From the NCBI RefSeq assembly GCF_011067745.1, contig NZ_JAAMPJ010000008.1, positions 372,001 through 436,000 on the forward strand: a stretch of 64,000 nucleotides of DNA, written 5' to 3'. The notes under the pieces are model-generated. The model ran no database searches. It had not been told where the DNA came from and saw only the letters and a list, made by a program, of their open reading frames with translations. This DNA is from Lentzea alba (lineage in GTDB: Bacteria > Actinomycetota > Actinomycetes > Mycobacteriales > Pseudonocardiaceae). A program made the position numbers and the translations under genes. Below, in pieces: positions 25,436 through 33,284 of the stretch (its first letter is position 1; each line of letters begins with the position of its first letter).

Positions 25436-26236
25436 TCAGCGGGCCACCGCGCGTTTGTACTGGTAGTTGGCCAGCGGAACGAAGACCAGCAGGAAGATCA
25501 CCACCCAGCCGAGTGACGCGAGCACCGGGTGCTGCAACGGCCAGGCGTCCGGCGGTGCCTGCAACGGCGAGGTGTTGCCGAAGAGCTCGCGGGCGGCCAG
25601 CGTCACCGCCGACACCGGGTTCCACTCCGCGATGTGCCGCAGCACCGACGGCAGCTTCTCCGACTGCACGAACGTGTTCGCGATGTAGGTGATCGGGAAG
25701 ATGAAGATGAAGCTCGCGTTGTTGAACACCTCGGGGCTGCGCACCAGGAGCCCGATCCACGCCATCGCCCACGAGAACGCGTAGGCGAACAGCAGCAGGA
25801 TCGCGACTCCGGCGAGCGCCTCCAGGGGTGACGAGTGGATGCGCCAGCCGACGATCAGACCGGTGATCATCATGATGACGACGACCAGCGCGTTGTTGAC
25901 CAGGTCGGACGTCGTGCGGCCCACCAGGACAGCCGAGCGCGCCATCGGCAGCGAGCGGAACCTGTCGATGATGCCCTTGGTCATGTCCTCGGCGAGTCCG
26001 CTGCCGGTGATGGTGGCGCCGAACAGCACGGTCTGCGCGAAGATGCCGGCCATCAGGAACTCGCGGTAGTCCATGCCGGGGATCTCGATCGAGCCGCCGA
26101 ACACGTAGGCGAACAGCAGCACGAACATGATCGGCGCGGCGGTCGAGAACACCAGCAGGTCCGGCACCCGCTTGATCTTGATCAGGTTGCGCTTGGCGAC
26201 GACCGACCCGTCGGCGAGCGCTTGCAGCAGCTTCAC
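25436..26236 (-). CDS. ABC-2 type transporter permease (DrrB-like)
   Basis: The membrane half of an exporter, 266 residues with about six transmembrane helices. It contains GLAEDMTKGIIDRFRSLPMARSAVLVGR, the typical ABC-2 cytoplasmic loop of daunorubicin-resistance DrrB relatives. GTG 26236 overlaps the stop of the ATPase gene (GTGA), so the two are translationally coupled. The substrate is unknown; DrrAB-type systems export lipids or drugs. No regulator gene is attached. Confidence 0.9.
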   Translation of the reverse strand: MKLLQALADGSVVAKRNLIKIKRVPDLLVFSTAAPIMFVLLFAYVFGGSIEIPGMDYREFLMAGIFAQTVLFGATITGSGLAEDMTKGIIDRFRSLPMARSAVLVGRTTSDLVNNALVVVIMMITGLIVGWRIHSSPLEALAGVAILLLFAYAFSWAMAWIGLLVRSPEVFNNASFIFIFPITYIANTFVQSEKLPSVLRHIAEWNPVSAVTLAARELFGNTSPLQAPPDAWPLQHPVLASLGWVVIFLLVFVPLANYQYKRAVAR

Positions 26237-27189
26237 TTCTCGTCCTCGTCTTCCGCGTGGTGGCCGGTCAGGGTCAGGAACACGTCGTCGAGCGTCGGCC
26301 TGCGCAGTCCGACGTCGAGCACCTTCACCGACTCGGCGTCGAGCCGCCGGATCGCCTCCATCAGCACCGAGGACCCGCCGGCGACCGGCACGGTGAGGTG
26401 GTGCTGGCGTTCGTCGGACTCCATCGCGCCGACGGCGAGATCGGCCAGCGCTGTCCGGGAGATGCCGAGTTCGGCGTTGGTGGCGACGGAGAGTTCGAGC
26501 CGTTCGCCGCCGACCTGTTCCTTCAGTTGGTCGGAGGTGCCCTCGGCGATCACCTTGCCCCGGTCGATCACGGCGATCTGGTCGGCGAGGCGGTCGGCCT
26601 CCTCGAGGTACTGGGTGGTGAGGAGAACCGTGGTGCCGCCTTTGACGAGTTCCTCGATGACGTCCCACATGCCGAGGCGTGAGCGGGGATCGAGGCCCGT
26701 GGTGGGTTCGTCGAGGAACAGCACCGACGGCTTCGCGACGAGCGCGCCCGCGAGGTCGAGCCTGCGACGCATGCCGCCGGAGTAGCCCTTCACGGGACGG
26801 TCGGCGGCGTCCTCGAGGTCGAACCGGGCGAGCAGTTCGCGGGCACGTTCGCGACTCCTGGCGCGCCCGAGGTGGTAGAGGCGGCCGACCATGTCGAGGT
26901 TCTCGAACCCCGTCAGGTTGTCGTCGACCGCGGCGTACTGGCCGGACAGGCCGATGCTCTTGCGGAGTTCGCCGGCTTGCTTGCGGACGTCGAGGCCGGC
27001 GACGCGTGCCGCCCCCTCGTCGGCGTCGAGCAGGGTGGTGAACACCCGCACCGCCGTCGTCTTGCCCGCGCCGTTGGGGCCGAGCAGACCCGTGATGGTG
27101 CCCTCGGGCACTTTGAGGTTCAGGCCGTTGAGTGCGACGACCGACCCGTAGCGTTTGACCAGGCCTTCGGCCACGATCGCGTCTGTCAT
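26233..27189 (-). CDS. ABC transporter ATP-binding protein (DrrA-like)
   Basis: The ATPase of the exporter with the downstream permease. The 318-residue protein has Walker A LLGPNGAGKTTAVRV, a Q-loop, signature YSGGMRRRLDLAGAL, Walker B SVLFLDEPTTGLD and a His-loop substitute TTQYLEEAD. A C-terminal extension ends in RRPTLDDVFLTLTGHHAED, typical of DrrA proteins. The ATG is at 27189. The gene is divergent from the flavin monooxygenase, with 99 bases between start codons. Confidence 0.93.
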   Translation of the reverse strand: MTDAIVAEGLVKRYGSVVALNGLNLKVPEGTITGLLGPNGAGKTTAVRVFTTLLDADEGAARVAGLDVRKQAGELRKSIGLSGQYAAVDDNLTGFENLDMVGRLYHLGRARSRERARELLARFDLEDAADRPVKGYSGGMRRRLDLAGALVAKPSVLFLDEPTTGLDPRSRLGMWDVIEELVKGGTTVLLTTQYLEEADRLADQIAVIDRGKVIAEGTSDQLKEQVGGERLELSVATNAELGISRTALADLAVGAMESDERQHHLTVPVAGGSSVLMEAIRRLDAESVKVLDVGLRRPTLDDVFLTLTGHHAEDEDEK

Positions 27190-27288
27190 GCGGGCATCAT
27201 GTCGTTCAGGTCCGACAATTTCGTCCGGTTTCGGCATTTGCGCCGGGGCGATTGACAGCCGGTCTGAACGTGAAAATACTTCATCCTC

Positions 27289-28608
27289 ATGGACCGCGTG
27301 TGCGTCATCGGGGCAGGCTCTTCCGGCATCGCCGCATGTCAGGTGCTCAGCGCCCGCGGCATCGAGTACGACTGCTTCGAGTCGGGTTCCGAGATCGGCG
27401 GCAACTGGCGCTACCTCAACGACAACGGCATGTCGTCCGCCTACCGTTCGCTCCACATCAACACCTCGCGGCAGATGATGGAGTTCAAGTCCTTCCCGAT
27501 GTCCGCGAACCTCCCGGCCTACCCGTCGCACTTCCAGATCGCCGAGTACTTCGACGACTTCGTGAAGCACCACGGATTCCGCGACCGCATCCGGTTCCGG
27601 ACCGAGGTCGTCTCGGTTTCGGCAGCTTCGGGTGGGTATTCGGTCACCACGCGCGACCGCGACACGGGTTCGGAAGGTTCGTCCTCGTACAGCTCGGTCA
27701 TCGTCGCGAACGGGCATCACTGGTCGCCGCGGATGCCGGAACCCGCCTTTCCCGGCTCGTTCGACGGCGAGGAGCTGCACGCGCACTTCTACAAGACGCC
27801 GGAGCGTTTCGCGGACAAGAGGGTGCTGGTTCTCGGTATCGGGAACTCGGCGTGCGACATCGCGGTCGAGTCGTCGCGGGTGTCTTCCCGGACGTTTCTG
27901 GCGATGCGCCGCGGCGCGCACATCATGCCCAAATACCTGTTCGGGATGCCGACCGATCATCTGACGACCTCGCCGCTCGCCCGGTTCGCGCCGGCCTGGC
28001 TGCAGGCGCTGTCCCTGCGGGCGATGCTGCGGCTGGCGCGGGGCAAGCTCTCCGACTACGGGCTGCCCGAGCCCTCGCACGGGATCTTGGCGGCGCACCC
28101 GACGGTGTCCGACGACCTGCTGACCCGGCTCGGGCACGGCGACATCACGGTGAAGCCGAACGTCGCCCGGCTGGACGGGTCCGGTGTGGTCTTCGCTGAC
28201 GGCAGTCGTGAGGACGTCGACGTCATCGTTTACTGCACCGGGTACAAGGTCGAGTTCCCGTTCCTGGACTCCGCCGCGTTCCCCGCCGTGTCGTCCGCGG
28301 ACAACGAGGTGTCGCTGTATCGCCGGGTCGTGGATCCGGCGCACCCCGGGCTGTACTTCCTCGGGCTGATCCAGCCGCTGGGGGCGATCATGCCGCTGGC
28401 CGAGGCGCAGGCGGAGTGGATCGCCGATCTGGTGTCGGGGCGTGCGGCGTTGCCTTCGGCGCCGGAGATGAAGGCGGAGATCACCGCTTACCGGGAGTCG
28501 CTGCGAAGCCGGTACGTGAAGTCCAAGCGGCACACCCTGGAGGTCGACTTCCTCGGGTACCAGCGGGAGCTGCAGGAGGAACGCCGGGCCGGCGCCGCCC
28601 GCCGCTGA
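27289..28608 (+). CDS. Flavin-containing monooxygenase
   Basis: An FAD- and NADPH-dependent enzyme that hydroxylates nucleophilic N or S atoms or performs Baeyer-Villiger-like oxidation. The 439-residue protein has an N-terminal FAD Rossmann loop (VIGAGSSGIAACQVL), an FMO-like signature region (FPGSFDGEELHAHFYK) and a second nucleotide loop (VLVLGIGNSACDIAVE) for NADPH. The substrate is unknown. Composite intergenic repeats lie directly downstream, starting five bases after the stop. Confidence 0.9.
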   Translation: MDRVCVIGAGSSGIAACQVLSARGIEYDCFESGSEIGGNWRYLNDNGMSSAYRSLHINTSRQMMEFKSFPMSANLPAYPSHFQIAEYFDDFVKHHGFRDRIRFRTEVVSVSAASGGYSVTTRDRDTGSEGSSSYSSVIVANGHHWSPRMPEPAFPGSFDGEELHAHFYKTPERFADKRVLVLGIGNSACDIAVESSRVSSRTFLAMRRGAHIMPKYLFGMPTDHLTTSPLARFAPAWLQALSLRAMLRLARGKLSDYGLPEPSHGILAAHPTVSDDLLTRLGHGDITVKPNVARLDGSGVVFADGSREDVDVIVYCTGYKVEFPFLDSAAFPAVSSADNEVSLYRRVVDPAHPGLYFLGLIQPLGAIMPLAEAQAEWIADLVSGRAALPSAPEMKAEITAYRESLRSRYVKSKRHTLEVDFLGYQRELQEERRAGAARR

Positions 28609-28612
28609 CCCT

Positions 28613-28660
28613 CTTTGCAATGAGTCTTTTGACTTCGTCCGCAAACGTTTTTTGCATCCG
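28613..28660 (+). repeat. 48-bp intergenic repeat module, copy 1
   Basis: Begins CTTTGCAATGAGTCTTTTGA and ends TTTTTTGCATCCG. It is identical over all 48 bases to the reverse complement of 42207-42254 and differs at one base from 49489-49536. It starts five bases after the monooxygenase stop codon. Confidence 0.9.
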
Positions 28661-28676
28661 GGCGGGCCGAGGCAGC

Positions 28677-28687
28677 GATATATCAGT
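28677..28687 (+). repeat. GATATATCAGT word
   Basis: The 8-bp palindrome GATATATC plus AGT lies 16 bases after the 48-bp module. The same word adjoins the other two modules. Confidence 0.6.
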
Positions 28688-28711
28688 TGCGAGACGGCTG
28701 TGAGCTGGGGT

Positions 28712-28757
28712 TTAGCAATGGGTCTTTTGACGACGTCGTCAAAAGACCCATTGCTAA
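28712..28757. repeat. 46-bp perfect palindrome
   Basis: The left arm 28712-28734 (TTAGCAATGGGTCTTTTG then ACGAC) is the exact reverse complement of 28735-28757, with no loop. The half-site GCAATGGGTCTTTTGAC resembles GCAATGAGTCTTTTGAC of the 48-bp module. It could act as a bidirectional terminator or mark a mobile repeat. Confidence 0.9.
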
Positions 28758-28817
28758 GGGCGTGGCGGGACGGCGAAACGGATCGTGGTGGGAGGGAGGC
28801 GTGGGTACGGTCGGCCG

Positions 28818-29363
28818 GTGGATGTCGAGGCGGCTAGTGCTCAGGTGATCGTGCTCAACGGCGGGTCGAGCTCCGGCAAGTCGGGGATCGCGCGGTGTCT
28901 GCAGGCCCTGTTGCCCGACGCGTGGCTGGCGATCGGGGTCGACACGTTGATCGACGTGATGCCCGCGCGGTTGCGGCTCGGGTCCGAGGGGATCGGGTTC
29001 GCGCAGGACGGTGAGGTCACCGTCGGGGGCGAGTTCCGGTTGCTCGAGGACGCGTGGATGGAGGGGGTCGCCGCGATGGTGCGCGCGGGGGCGCGGGTGA
29101 TCGTGGACGACGTGTTCCTGGGTGGGCCCGAGTCGCGGCAGCGGTGGGAGAAGGTGCTGGACGGGTTCGTCGTGCTGTGGGTCGGCGTGCGGTGTGATCC
29201 CGCTGTCGCCGCGGGCCGGGAGCTTGCGCGCGGCGATCGGGTTGCCGGGATGGCCGAGGTGCAGGCCGATCTGGTGCATCGGGGGATGACCTACGACGTC
29301 GAAGTCGACACCGCGCGGTGCGAGGCGATCGAGTGCGCGAGGGTCATCGCCGCGAGGCTCTAG
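28818..29363 (+). CDS. Chloramphenicol 3-O-phosphotransferase-like P-loop kinase
   Basis: The 181-residue protein has the size and order of the CPT family first known from the chloramphenicol producer Streptomyces venezuelae. It has a P-loop LNGGSSSGKSGIARCLQ near residues 11-27, the GVDTLIDVMP segment with the Asp used as catalytic base in CPT, VIVDDVFLGG, a lid RELARGDR and a C-terminal DVEVDT. CPT inactivates chloramphenicol by phosphorylating the primary hydroxyl; many relatives act on unknown small molecules, so resistance is only a possibility. GTG 28818 starts just before the P-loop strand. It follows the repeat-rich gap. Confidence 0.75.
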   Translation: MDVEAASAQVIVLNGGSSSGKSGIARCLQALLPDAWLAIGVDTLIDVMPARLRLGSEGIGFAQDGEVTVGGEFRLLEDAWMEGVAAMVRAGARVIVDDVFLGGPESRQRWEKVLDGFVVLWVGVRCDPAVAAGRELARGDRVAGMAEVQADLVHRGMTYDVEVDTARCEAIECARVIAARL

Positions 29364-29462
29364 AAGCGGATGGGATGGCCACGGCACCGTGACCGCCGAT
29401 GAACAGCCGAATCCGGCGGGCGCCACGCCGGATTGGTGTCAACCGTCCGAATCGATCGGCGG

Positions 29463-29498
29463 TCAGCAGCAGTCGCAACTCGTGCAGCAGTCGTCCAT
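29463..29498 (-). CDS. 11-residue Cys-rich peptide (MDDCCTSCDCC) after merR
   Basis: Five of eleven residues are cysteine. The ATG at 29498 sits five bases after the merR stop codon and is preceded by a strong GGAGGGGAGG sequence about six bases upstream. A GTG overlapping the merR stop could alternatively start a 14-residue form. The clustering of cysteines and the position next to a MerR regulator with its own CPC and C-x3-C motifs suggest a metal-binding peptide or a sensor leader. This is inference: no homologue is known to me, and so short an ORF could be fortuitous. Confidence 0.5.
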   Translation of the reverse strand: MDDCCTSCDCC

Positions 29499-29503
29499 CC
29501 CGT

Positions 29504-29872
29504 TCACCTCCCCTCCGGCGGGCACCACGGTGGACAGTCGGTACCGACCATGTCCACCAGATCCGAGCGGAGTCGCGCGAGCCGGGCCATTTCGGCGTCG
29601 ATCTCGTCGATGTGCCGCCGCAGCAACTCCCCGGCCGGCTCGCACGGGCACTCGCCGGTGTCGCGGACGGCGAGCAACGACGAGATCTCCCGCAACGTCA
29701 GCCCGAGGCGCTGGCAGTCGCGGATGAACCGGATCCGATCGGCGGCCGACGACGGGTACTGCCGATACCCCGACGACGTGCGCGGCGGCGGTGCGATCAG
29801 CCCCGCGCGTTCGTAGTACCGCACCGTGTCGGGCCGGACCCCGACCTGGCGTGCGAGCTCGGCGACTCTCAT
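29504..29872 (-). CDS. MerR-family metal-type regulator
   Basis: A 122-residue activator/repressor that twists promoters with long spacers. The N-terminal HTH is RVAELARQVGVRPDTVRYYE, followed by the wing GYRQYPSS and a long dimerisation helix. Metal-type cysteines occur as CPC in DTGECPCEP and in DCPPWCP at the C-terminus; MerR and ZntR use cysteines in these two areas to bind Hg or Zn. ATG 29872 is chosen over the upstream in-frame start because a MerR-type promoter lies at 29881-29911. It is followed by the Cys-rich micro-ORF. No transporter or reductase gene is adjacent, so the metal is not known. Confidence 0.85.
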   Translation of the reverse strand: MRVAELARQVGVRPDTVRYYERAGLIAPPPRTSSGYRQYPSSAADRIRFIRDCQRLGLTLREISSLLAVRDTGECPCEPAGELLRRHIDEIDAEMARLARLRSDLVDMVGTDCPPWCPPEGR

Positions 29873-29880
29873 GCACCCAA

Positions 29881-29911
29881 CGCTAAACCTGTGAGCGCAC
29901 TCCAAGGTCAA
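29881..29911 (-). promoter_or_regulatory. MerR-type promoter of the merR gene
   Basis: On the minus strand, TTGACC (29911-29906) and TTAGCG (29886-29881) are separated by 19 bases containing the imperfect dyad ACCTTGGAG/CTCACAGGT. A 19-base spacer with a central dyad is the hallmark of MerR-controlled promoters. The start codon lies only eight bases beyond the -10 box. Confidence 0.8.
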
Positions 29912-29924
29912 GCGTCATCCCAAC

Positions 29925-29963
29925 GAAAAGCGGGGCCGCCGACGTCACGTCAGCGGCCCCGCT
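29925..29963 (-). terminator. Intrinsic terminator after the aldehyde dehydrogenase gene
   Basis: Arms GCGGCCCCGCT / AGCGGGGCCGC (29953-29963 and 29929-29939) form an 11-bp perfect stem, followed on the minus strand by TTTT. Confidence 0.85.
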
Positions 29964-29974
29964 CGCAAAACCGA

Positions 29975-31480
29975 TCAGTGCACGCCCAGCACGCCGTCGA
30001 CGCGGCGCGGGATGCCCAGCGGGTTCGCGTCCTGCAGTTCCGGCGGCAGCAACGCGTCCGGCCACGACTGGTACGTCACCGGGGCGATCCACCGGCGGAT
30101 CGACGTGGCGCCCACCGACGTGTGCAGCGGGTTCGTCGTCGACGGCCACGGACCACCGTGGTGCTGGCCCCACGCCACCGCGACACCGGTCGGCCACGCG
30201 TTGAAGATGATCCGGCCCGCGACATGGCGCAGCACCTCCGCGATGGCACCAGCCTCCGCGTGGTCCGACTCCTCGGCGTGCACCGTGCCGGTCAGCGTGC
30301 CCGGCAGCTTCGCCAGCACCGAATGCAGTTCCTCGGGCGACGAGTACGTGATGGCCAGCGCCGCCGGACCGAAGTGCTCCTCGGTCAGCTTCTCGAGGTT
30401 CTCCTCGAACACCGACACCGGCACGCTGAACAGCCGCGGCGCCACCGCCCACGCCTCGTCCGGACGCGTACCCGTGGACACGACGGACACCAGGTCCGAC
30501 GCGGCCAGCGCGTCCGTCGAAGCCGTGTAGGAGTCGCACATCCGCTCGTTCAGCATCGCGCCACCGGCGGTCGCCGCGACGGCCTCACCCAGCGCCGGCA
30601 CCAGCGACGCGGGCGTGAACACCAGACCGGGGTTCGTGCAGAACTGCCCCACACCCATCGTCAACGACGCCGCGAACCCCGCGGCGATGTCCTCACGCTC
30701 AGCCGCACCCGGCAGGATCACCGTCGGGTTCACACTGCCCAGCTCGCCGTAGAACGGGATCGGGTCCGGCCGGCCCTGCGCCAGGTCGAACAACGCCCGC
30801 CCGCCACCGGTCGACCCGGTGAAACCGACCGCGCGCACCGCCGGGTGCTTCACCAGCGCGACACCGGACTCGGTGCCGTACACGATGCCGAACACGCCCT
30901 CGGGCGCACCGGCCTCGCGCAGCGCGTCCACGACAACCCGAGAGGTCTCCCGAGACGTCGACGGGTGCGCGGAATGTGCTTTCACCACAACGGAACAGCC
31001 GGACGCCAACGCGGACGCCGTGTCACCACCGGCCACCGAGAACGCGAACGGGAAGTTCGACGCGGAGAACACCGCCACCGTCCCAAGAGGACGGAGAACG
31101 CGCCGCAGCACCGGACGCGGCGGGATGATGTCCGGGTTCGCCGTGTCCAAAGTGGCCTCGACGTAGCTGCCCTCGCGCAACACCTCCGCGAACAACCGCA
31201 GCTGGTTCGTGGTGCGCTTCAACTCGGTGGTCAGCCGCGGCACACCCAGCGCCGTCTCGCTGTCGGCCGTGGAGACCAGCAACGACGACTCGGCGTCCAG
31301 CGCGTCCGCGACCTTCTCCAGCGCCACCGCGCGGTCCGCCGCTGGAACGACCGACCAGGCGGAGAACGCGACGGCCGCGGCCGAGGCGATCCGGTCCACC
31401 TCGCTGTCGGGGGTCTTCGCAACCGGCTCGCCGAACGGCTCACCGGTGCGCGGGTTGTATCCCTGAACGACGTGGCTCAA
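29975..31480 (-). CDS. Aldehyde dehydrogenase of the 2,5-dioxovalerate (alpha-ketoglutarate semialdehyde) type
   Basis: Oxidises the semialdehyde left after aldarate dehydration and decarboxylation to 2-oxoglutarate. The 501-residue protein has the family segments FSASNFPFAFSVAGGDTASALASGC, VVKAHSAHP, FTGSTGGGRAL, FYGELGSVNP and the catalytic Cys in GVGQFCTNPGL, in the pattern of KGSADH enzymes. The most consistent start is a TTG at 31480 overlapping the udh stop (TTGA), with AGGAGG upstream. It is the third gene of iclR-udh-aldh and completes the pathway whose dehydratases are encoded on the other strand. Confidence 0.88.
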   Translation of the reverse strand: MSHVVQGYNPRTGEPFGEPVAKTPDSEVDRIASAAAVAFSAWSVVPAADRAVALEKVADALDAESSLLVSTADSETALGVPRLTTELKRTTNQLRLFAEVLREGSYVEATLDTANPDIIPPRPVLRRVLRPLGTVAVFSASNFPFAFSVAGGDTASALASGCSVVVKAHSAHPSTSRETSRVVVDALREAGAPEGVFGIVYGTESGVALVKHPAVRAVGFTGSTGGGRALFDLAQGRPDPIPFYGELGSVNPTVILPGAAEREDIAAGFAASLTMGVGQFCTNPGLVFTPASLVPALGEAVAATAGGAMLNERMCDSYTASTDALAASDLVSVVSTGTRPDEAWAVAPRLFSVPVSVFEENLEKLTEEHFGPAALAITYSSPEELHSVLAKLPGTLTGTVHAEESDHAEAGAIAEVLRHVAGRIIFNAWPTGVAVAWGQHHGGPWPSTTNPLHTSVGATSIRRWIAPVTYQSWPDALLPPELQDANPLGIPRRVDGVLGVH

Positions 31481-32304
31481 CGCCCTGCCTCCTTGACTGC
31501 CGTGTCGTAATCGGGGCCGCACCAGGCCCCGCCCACGTACTTCGCCGCGTACGACGAGGGGTCGAGTTCACCGCCGTGCTTCTCCAGCACTTCCGCGGCG
31601 TACACCTCGGAGTCGTCCTGCGGCTCGTAACCCAGCGCGCGAGCCTCGTCCAGCGAGAACCAGCCGCGCTTGTTGTCCGAAACGCCCCACACGATCCGGA
31701 ACCCCGGCGACGCAACGGAAAGACACGCCTCGAACAGGCGTGCGCCGTCGTCCGGCGACATCCACGTCGACAGCATCCGCACGTCACGCGGTTTCTCGAA
31801 GCACGAACCGATGCGGATCGCGATCACGTCCATGCCGTAGCGGTCGGCGTACAGCGACCCCAACGCCTCCAACGCCACCTTGGACACACCGTAGTAGGTG
31901 TCCGGGCGCGGGAAGACGTAGTCACCGGCCTCGCCATCGGCGCGCTCCACGTAGCCCACGGCGTGGTTGGAGCTGGCCAGGATCACTCGGCGCACACCGG
32001 AACGCCGCGCGGCCTCCAGCACGGTGTGCGTGCCGTCGATGTTCACGCTGAGGATCTTGTCCCACGCCTCCTCGAGGCTGTGGCCGCCGAGGTGGATCAC
32101 GGCGTCGACGTCCTTCATCGCGGCTTCCATCGCGTCCATGTCGGTCACGGTGGCCTGGACGAGCTCGACGTTCTCGCCGTCGGCGGCCGCGGGTAGCTCC
32201 GCGATGTCCAGCAGCCGCAGGACGCGGCCCTCCGTCGCGAGGCGGGTGCGCATGAGCGTTCCCACCCCGCCACCGGCGCCGGTGATCAGGATGCGTGCGG
32301 TCAC
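31477..32304 (-). CDS. udh: Uronate dehydrogenase
   Basis: An NAD-dependent short-chain dehydrogenase (275 residues) that oxidises galacturonate or glucuronate to aldaric acid lactones. It shows ILITGAGGGVGTLMR (NAD loop), IHLGGHSLEEAWD, ASSNHAVGY, the catalytic YYGVSK, IRIGSCFEKPRDVRMLSTW, and a C-terminus similar to the Agrobacterium enzyme. The combination of this gene with KdgD-like, glucarate-dehydratase-like and KGSADH genes supports uronate over generic epimerase activity. It is 46 bases downstream of iclR and coupled to the dehydrogenase gene. Confidence 0.88.
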   Translation of the reverse strand: MTARILITGAGGGVGTLMRTRLATEGRVLRLLDIAELPAAADGENVELVQATVTDMDAMEAAMKDVDAVIHLGGHSLEEAWDKILSVNIDGTHTVLEAARRSGVRRVILASSNHAVGYVERADGEAGDYVFPRPDTYYGVSKVALEALGSLYADRYGMDVIAIRIGSCFEKPRDVRMLSTWMSPDDGARLFEACLSVASPGFRIVWGVSDNKRGWFSLDEARALGYEPQDDSEVYAAEVLEKHGGELDPSSYAAKYVGGAWCGPDYDTAVKEAGR

Positions 32305-32350
32305 GGGTTGGACCCCTCCGTCTTGTGCAGATGTTTCGGCGGTGCTCGGA

Positions 32351-33139
32351 TCAGCGACCGAACTGGCGGAGGAGCTCGGTGATCGTCCGGGCGGCGTCCA
32401 GCAGAGCGGAGATGACCTGCCGCTCGTGCTCGGGGTCCAGTCTGCCCAGTGGGACCGAGCAACTCATAGCGTCCAGAACGGGGTTTCGGTACGGCAAGGC
32501 GACGGCGAAGCAACCGAGCCCCGGCGTGTTCTCCTCACGTTCGTGGGCATATCCGACATTCCGGAAGCCGGCGAGCTGCTCGTGCAGCGCCGCCCGATCG
32601 GTCACGGTGTTCGGGGTCAGCGGCGTCAGCATGTCCGGGAGGATGCTGTCGACCTCCTCCGGCGTGCGCGTCGAGAGCACGGCCTTGCCCAGCGACGTCG
32701 AGTGCGCGGGCAGCCGGCGGCCGACGCGTGAGACGACGCGCAGGTGGTGCTCGGACTCGCGGCTCGCCAGGTAGACGACGTCCGCGCCGTCCAAACGGGC
32801 AAGGTGCACGGTCTCGTTGATGTCCTGCCGCACCTGCTCCATCACGCGGATCGCCGCGCGCACCACCGGGTCGTGGTCCAAATAGGACGTACCGACGAGC
32901 AGCGCGCGCACGCCGATGCCGTACGTGCCCCGGTCCGAGTCGACCTCCACCCAGCCGCGCGCGACCAGCGTCTGCAGCAGCATGTACAGGCTGGACTTGG
33001 GGTAGCTGAGCTCGCGGTGCAACTCGGTGAGCGTCAGCCTGCGGTCGGACGCGGAGAGCACTTCGAGCAGCTCCACCGTGCGGTCCGCGGACTTCACCGC
33101 GCCCGGACGGGCCGTGCCCTTGTCGATCGGCGACGCCAC
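32351..33139 (-). CDS. IclR-family transcriptional regulator of the uronate cluster
   Basis: The 262-residue protein has an N-terminal winged HTH (RLTLTELHRELSYPKSSLYMLLQTL) and an IclR effector domain (about 90-255) with SLGKAVLS, GYAHEREEN and CFAVALPYRN. IclR proteins sense small acids; here an aldarate or a keto-deoxy intermediate would fit the neighbours. It is divergent from the transporter operon, and the 145-base gap holds a promoter and a dyad. The start is GTG 33139. Confidence 0.9.
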   Translation of the reverse strand: MASPIDKGTARPGAVKSADRTVELLEVLSASDRRLTLTELHRELSYPKSSLYMLLQTLVARGWVEVDSDRGTYGIGVRALLVGTSYLDHDPVVRAAIRVMEQVRQDINETVHLARLDGADVVYLASRESEHHLRVVSRVGRRLPAHSTSLGKAVLSTRTPEEVDSILPDMLTPLTPNTVTDRAALHEQLAGFRNVGYAHEREENTPGLGCFAVALPYRNPVLDAMSCSVPLGRLDPEHERQVISALLDAARTITELLRQFGR

Positions 33140-33193
33140 CTGGCCTCCTCGGCCGTCTTCTGGAAACCGGTAAGCAACTTGCCCAACTCACCC

Positions 33194-33223
33194 TTGACAC
33201 GTTGCTGTGCTGATTCTTACAGT
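33194..33223 (+). promoter_or_regulatory. Promoter of the uronate transport operon
   Basis: TTGACA (33194-33199) and TACAGT (33218-33223), spaced by 18 bases, form a good housekeeping promoter reading toward the binding-protein gene. Confidence 0.65.
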
Positions 33224-33252
33224 CCTGCATCAGGTTCACAAGTACGACCCCA

Positions 33253-33268
33253 GTTCATATATCTGAAC
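33253..33268. promoter_or_regulatory. Dyad in the leader of the transport operon, candidate IclR operator
   Basis: GTTCA (33253-33257) faces TGAAC (33264-33268) across TATATC. A further GTTCA occurs about 20 bases upstream. The dyad lies downstream of the promoter, so a bound repressor would block elongation. Confidence 0.5.
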
Positions 33269-33284
33269 ATGAAGGGCTCCGACG

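Noticed and set aside
28785..29363. Chloramphenicol resistance gene as a firm call
   Set aside because: Only the P-loop and family layout are visible; many relatives have other substrates, so the call is limited to CPT-like kinase.
29433..31510. Plus-strand frames of 127-703 residues over merR and the dehydrogenase
   Set aside because: They are antisense shadows without motifs.
31477..32304. Generic NAD-dependent epimerase/dehydratase
   Set aside because: Length, C-terminal pattern and the pathway neighbours fit uronate dehydrogenase better.
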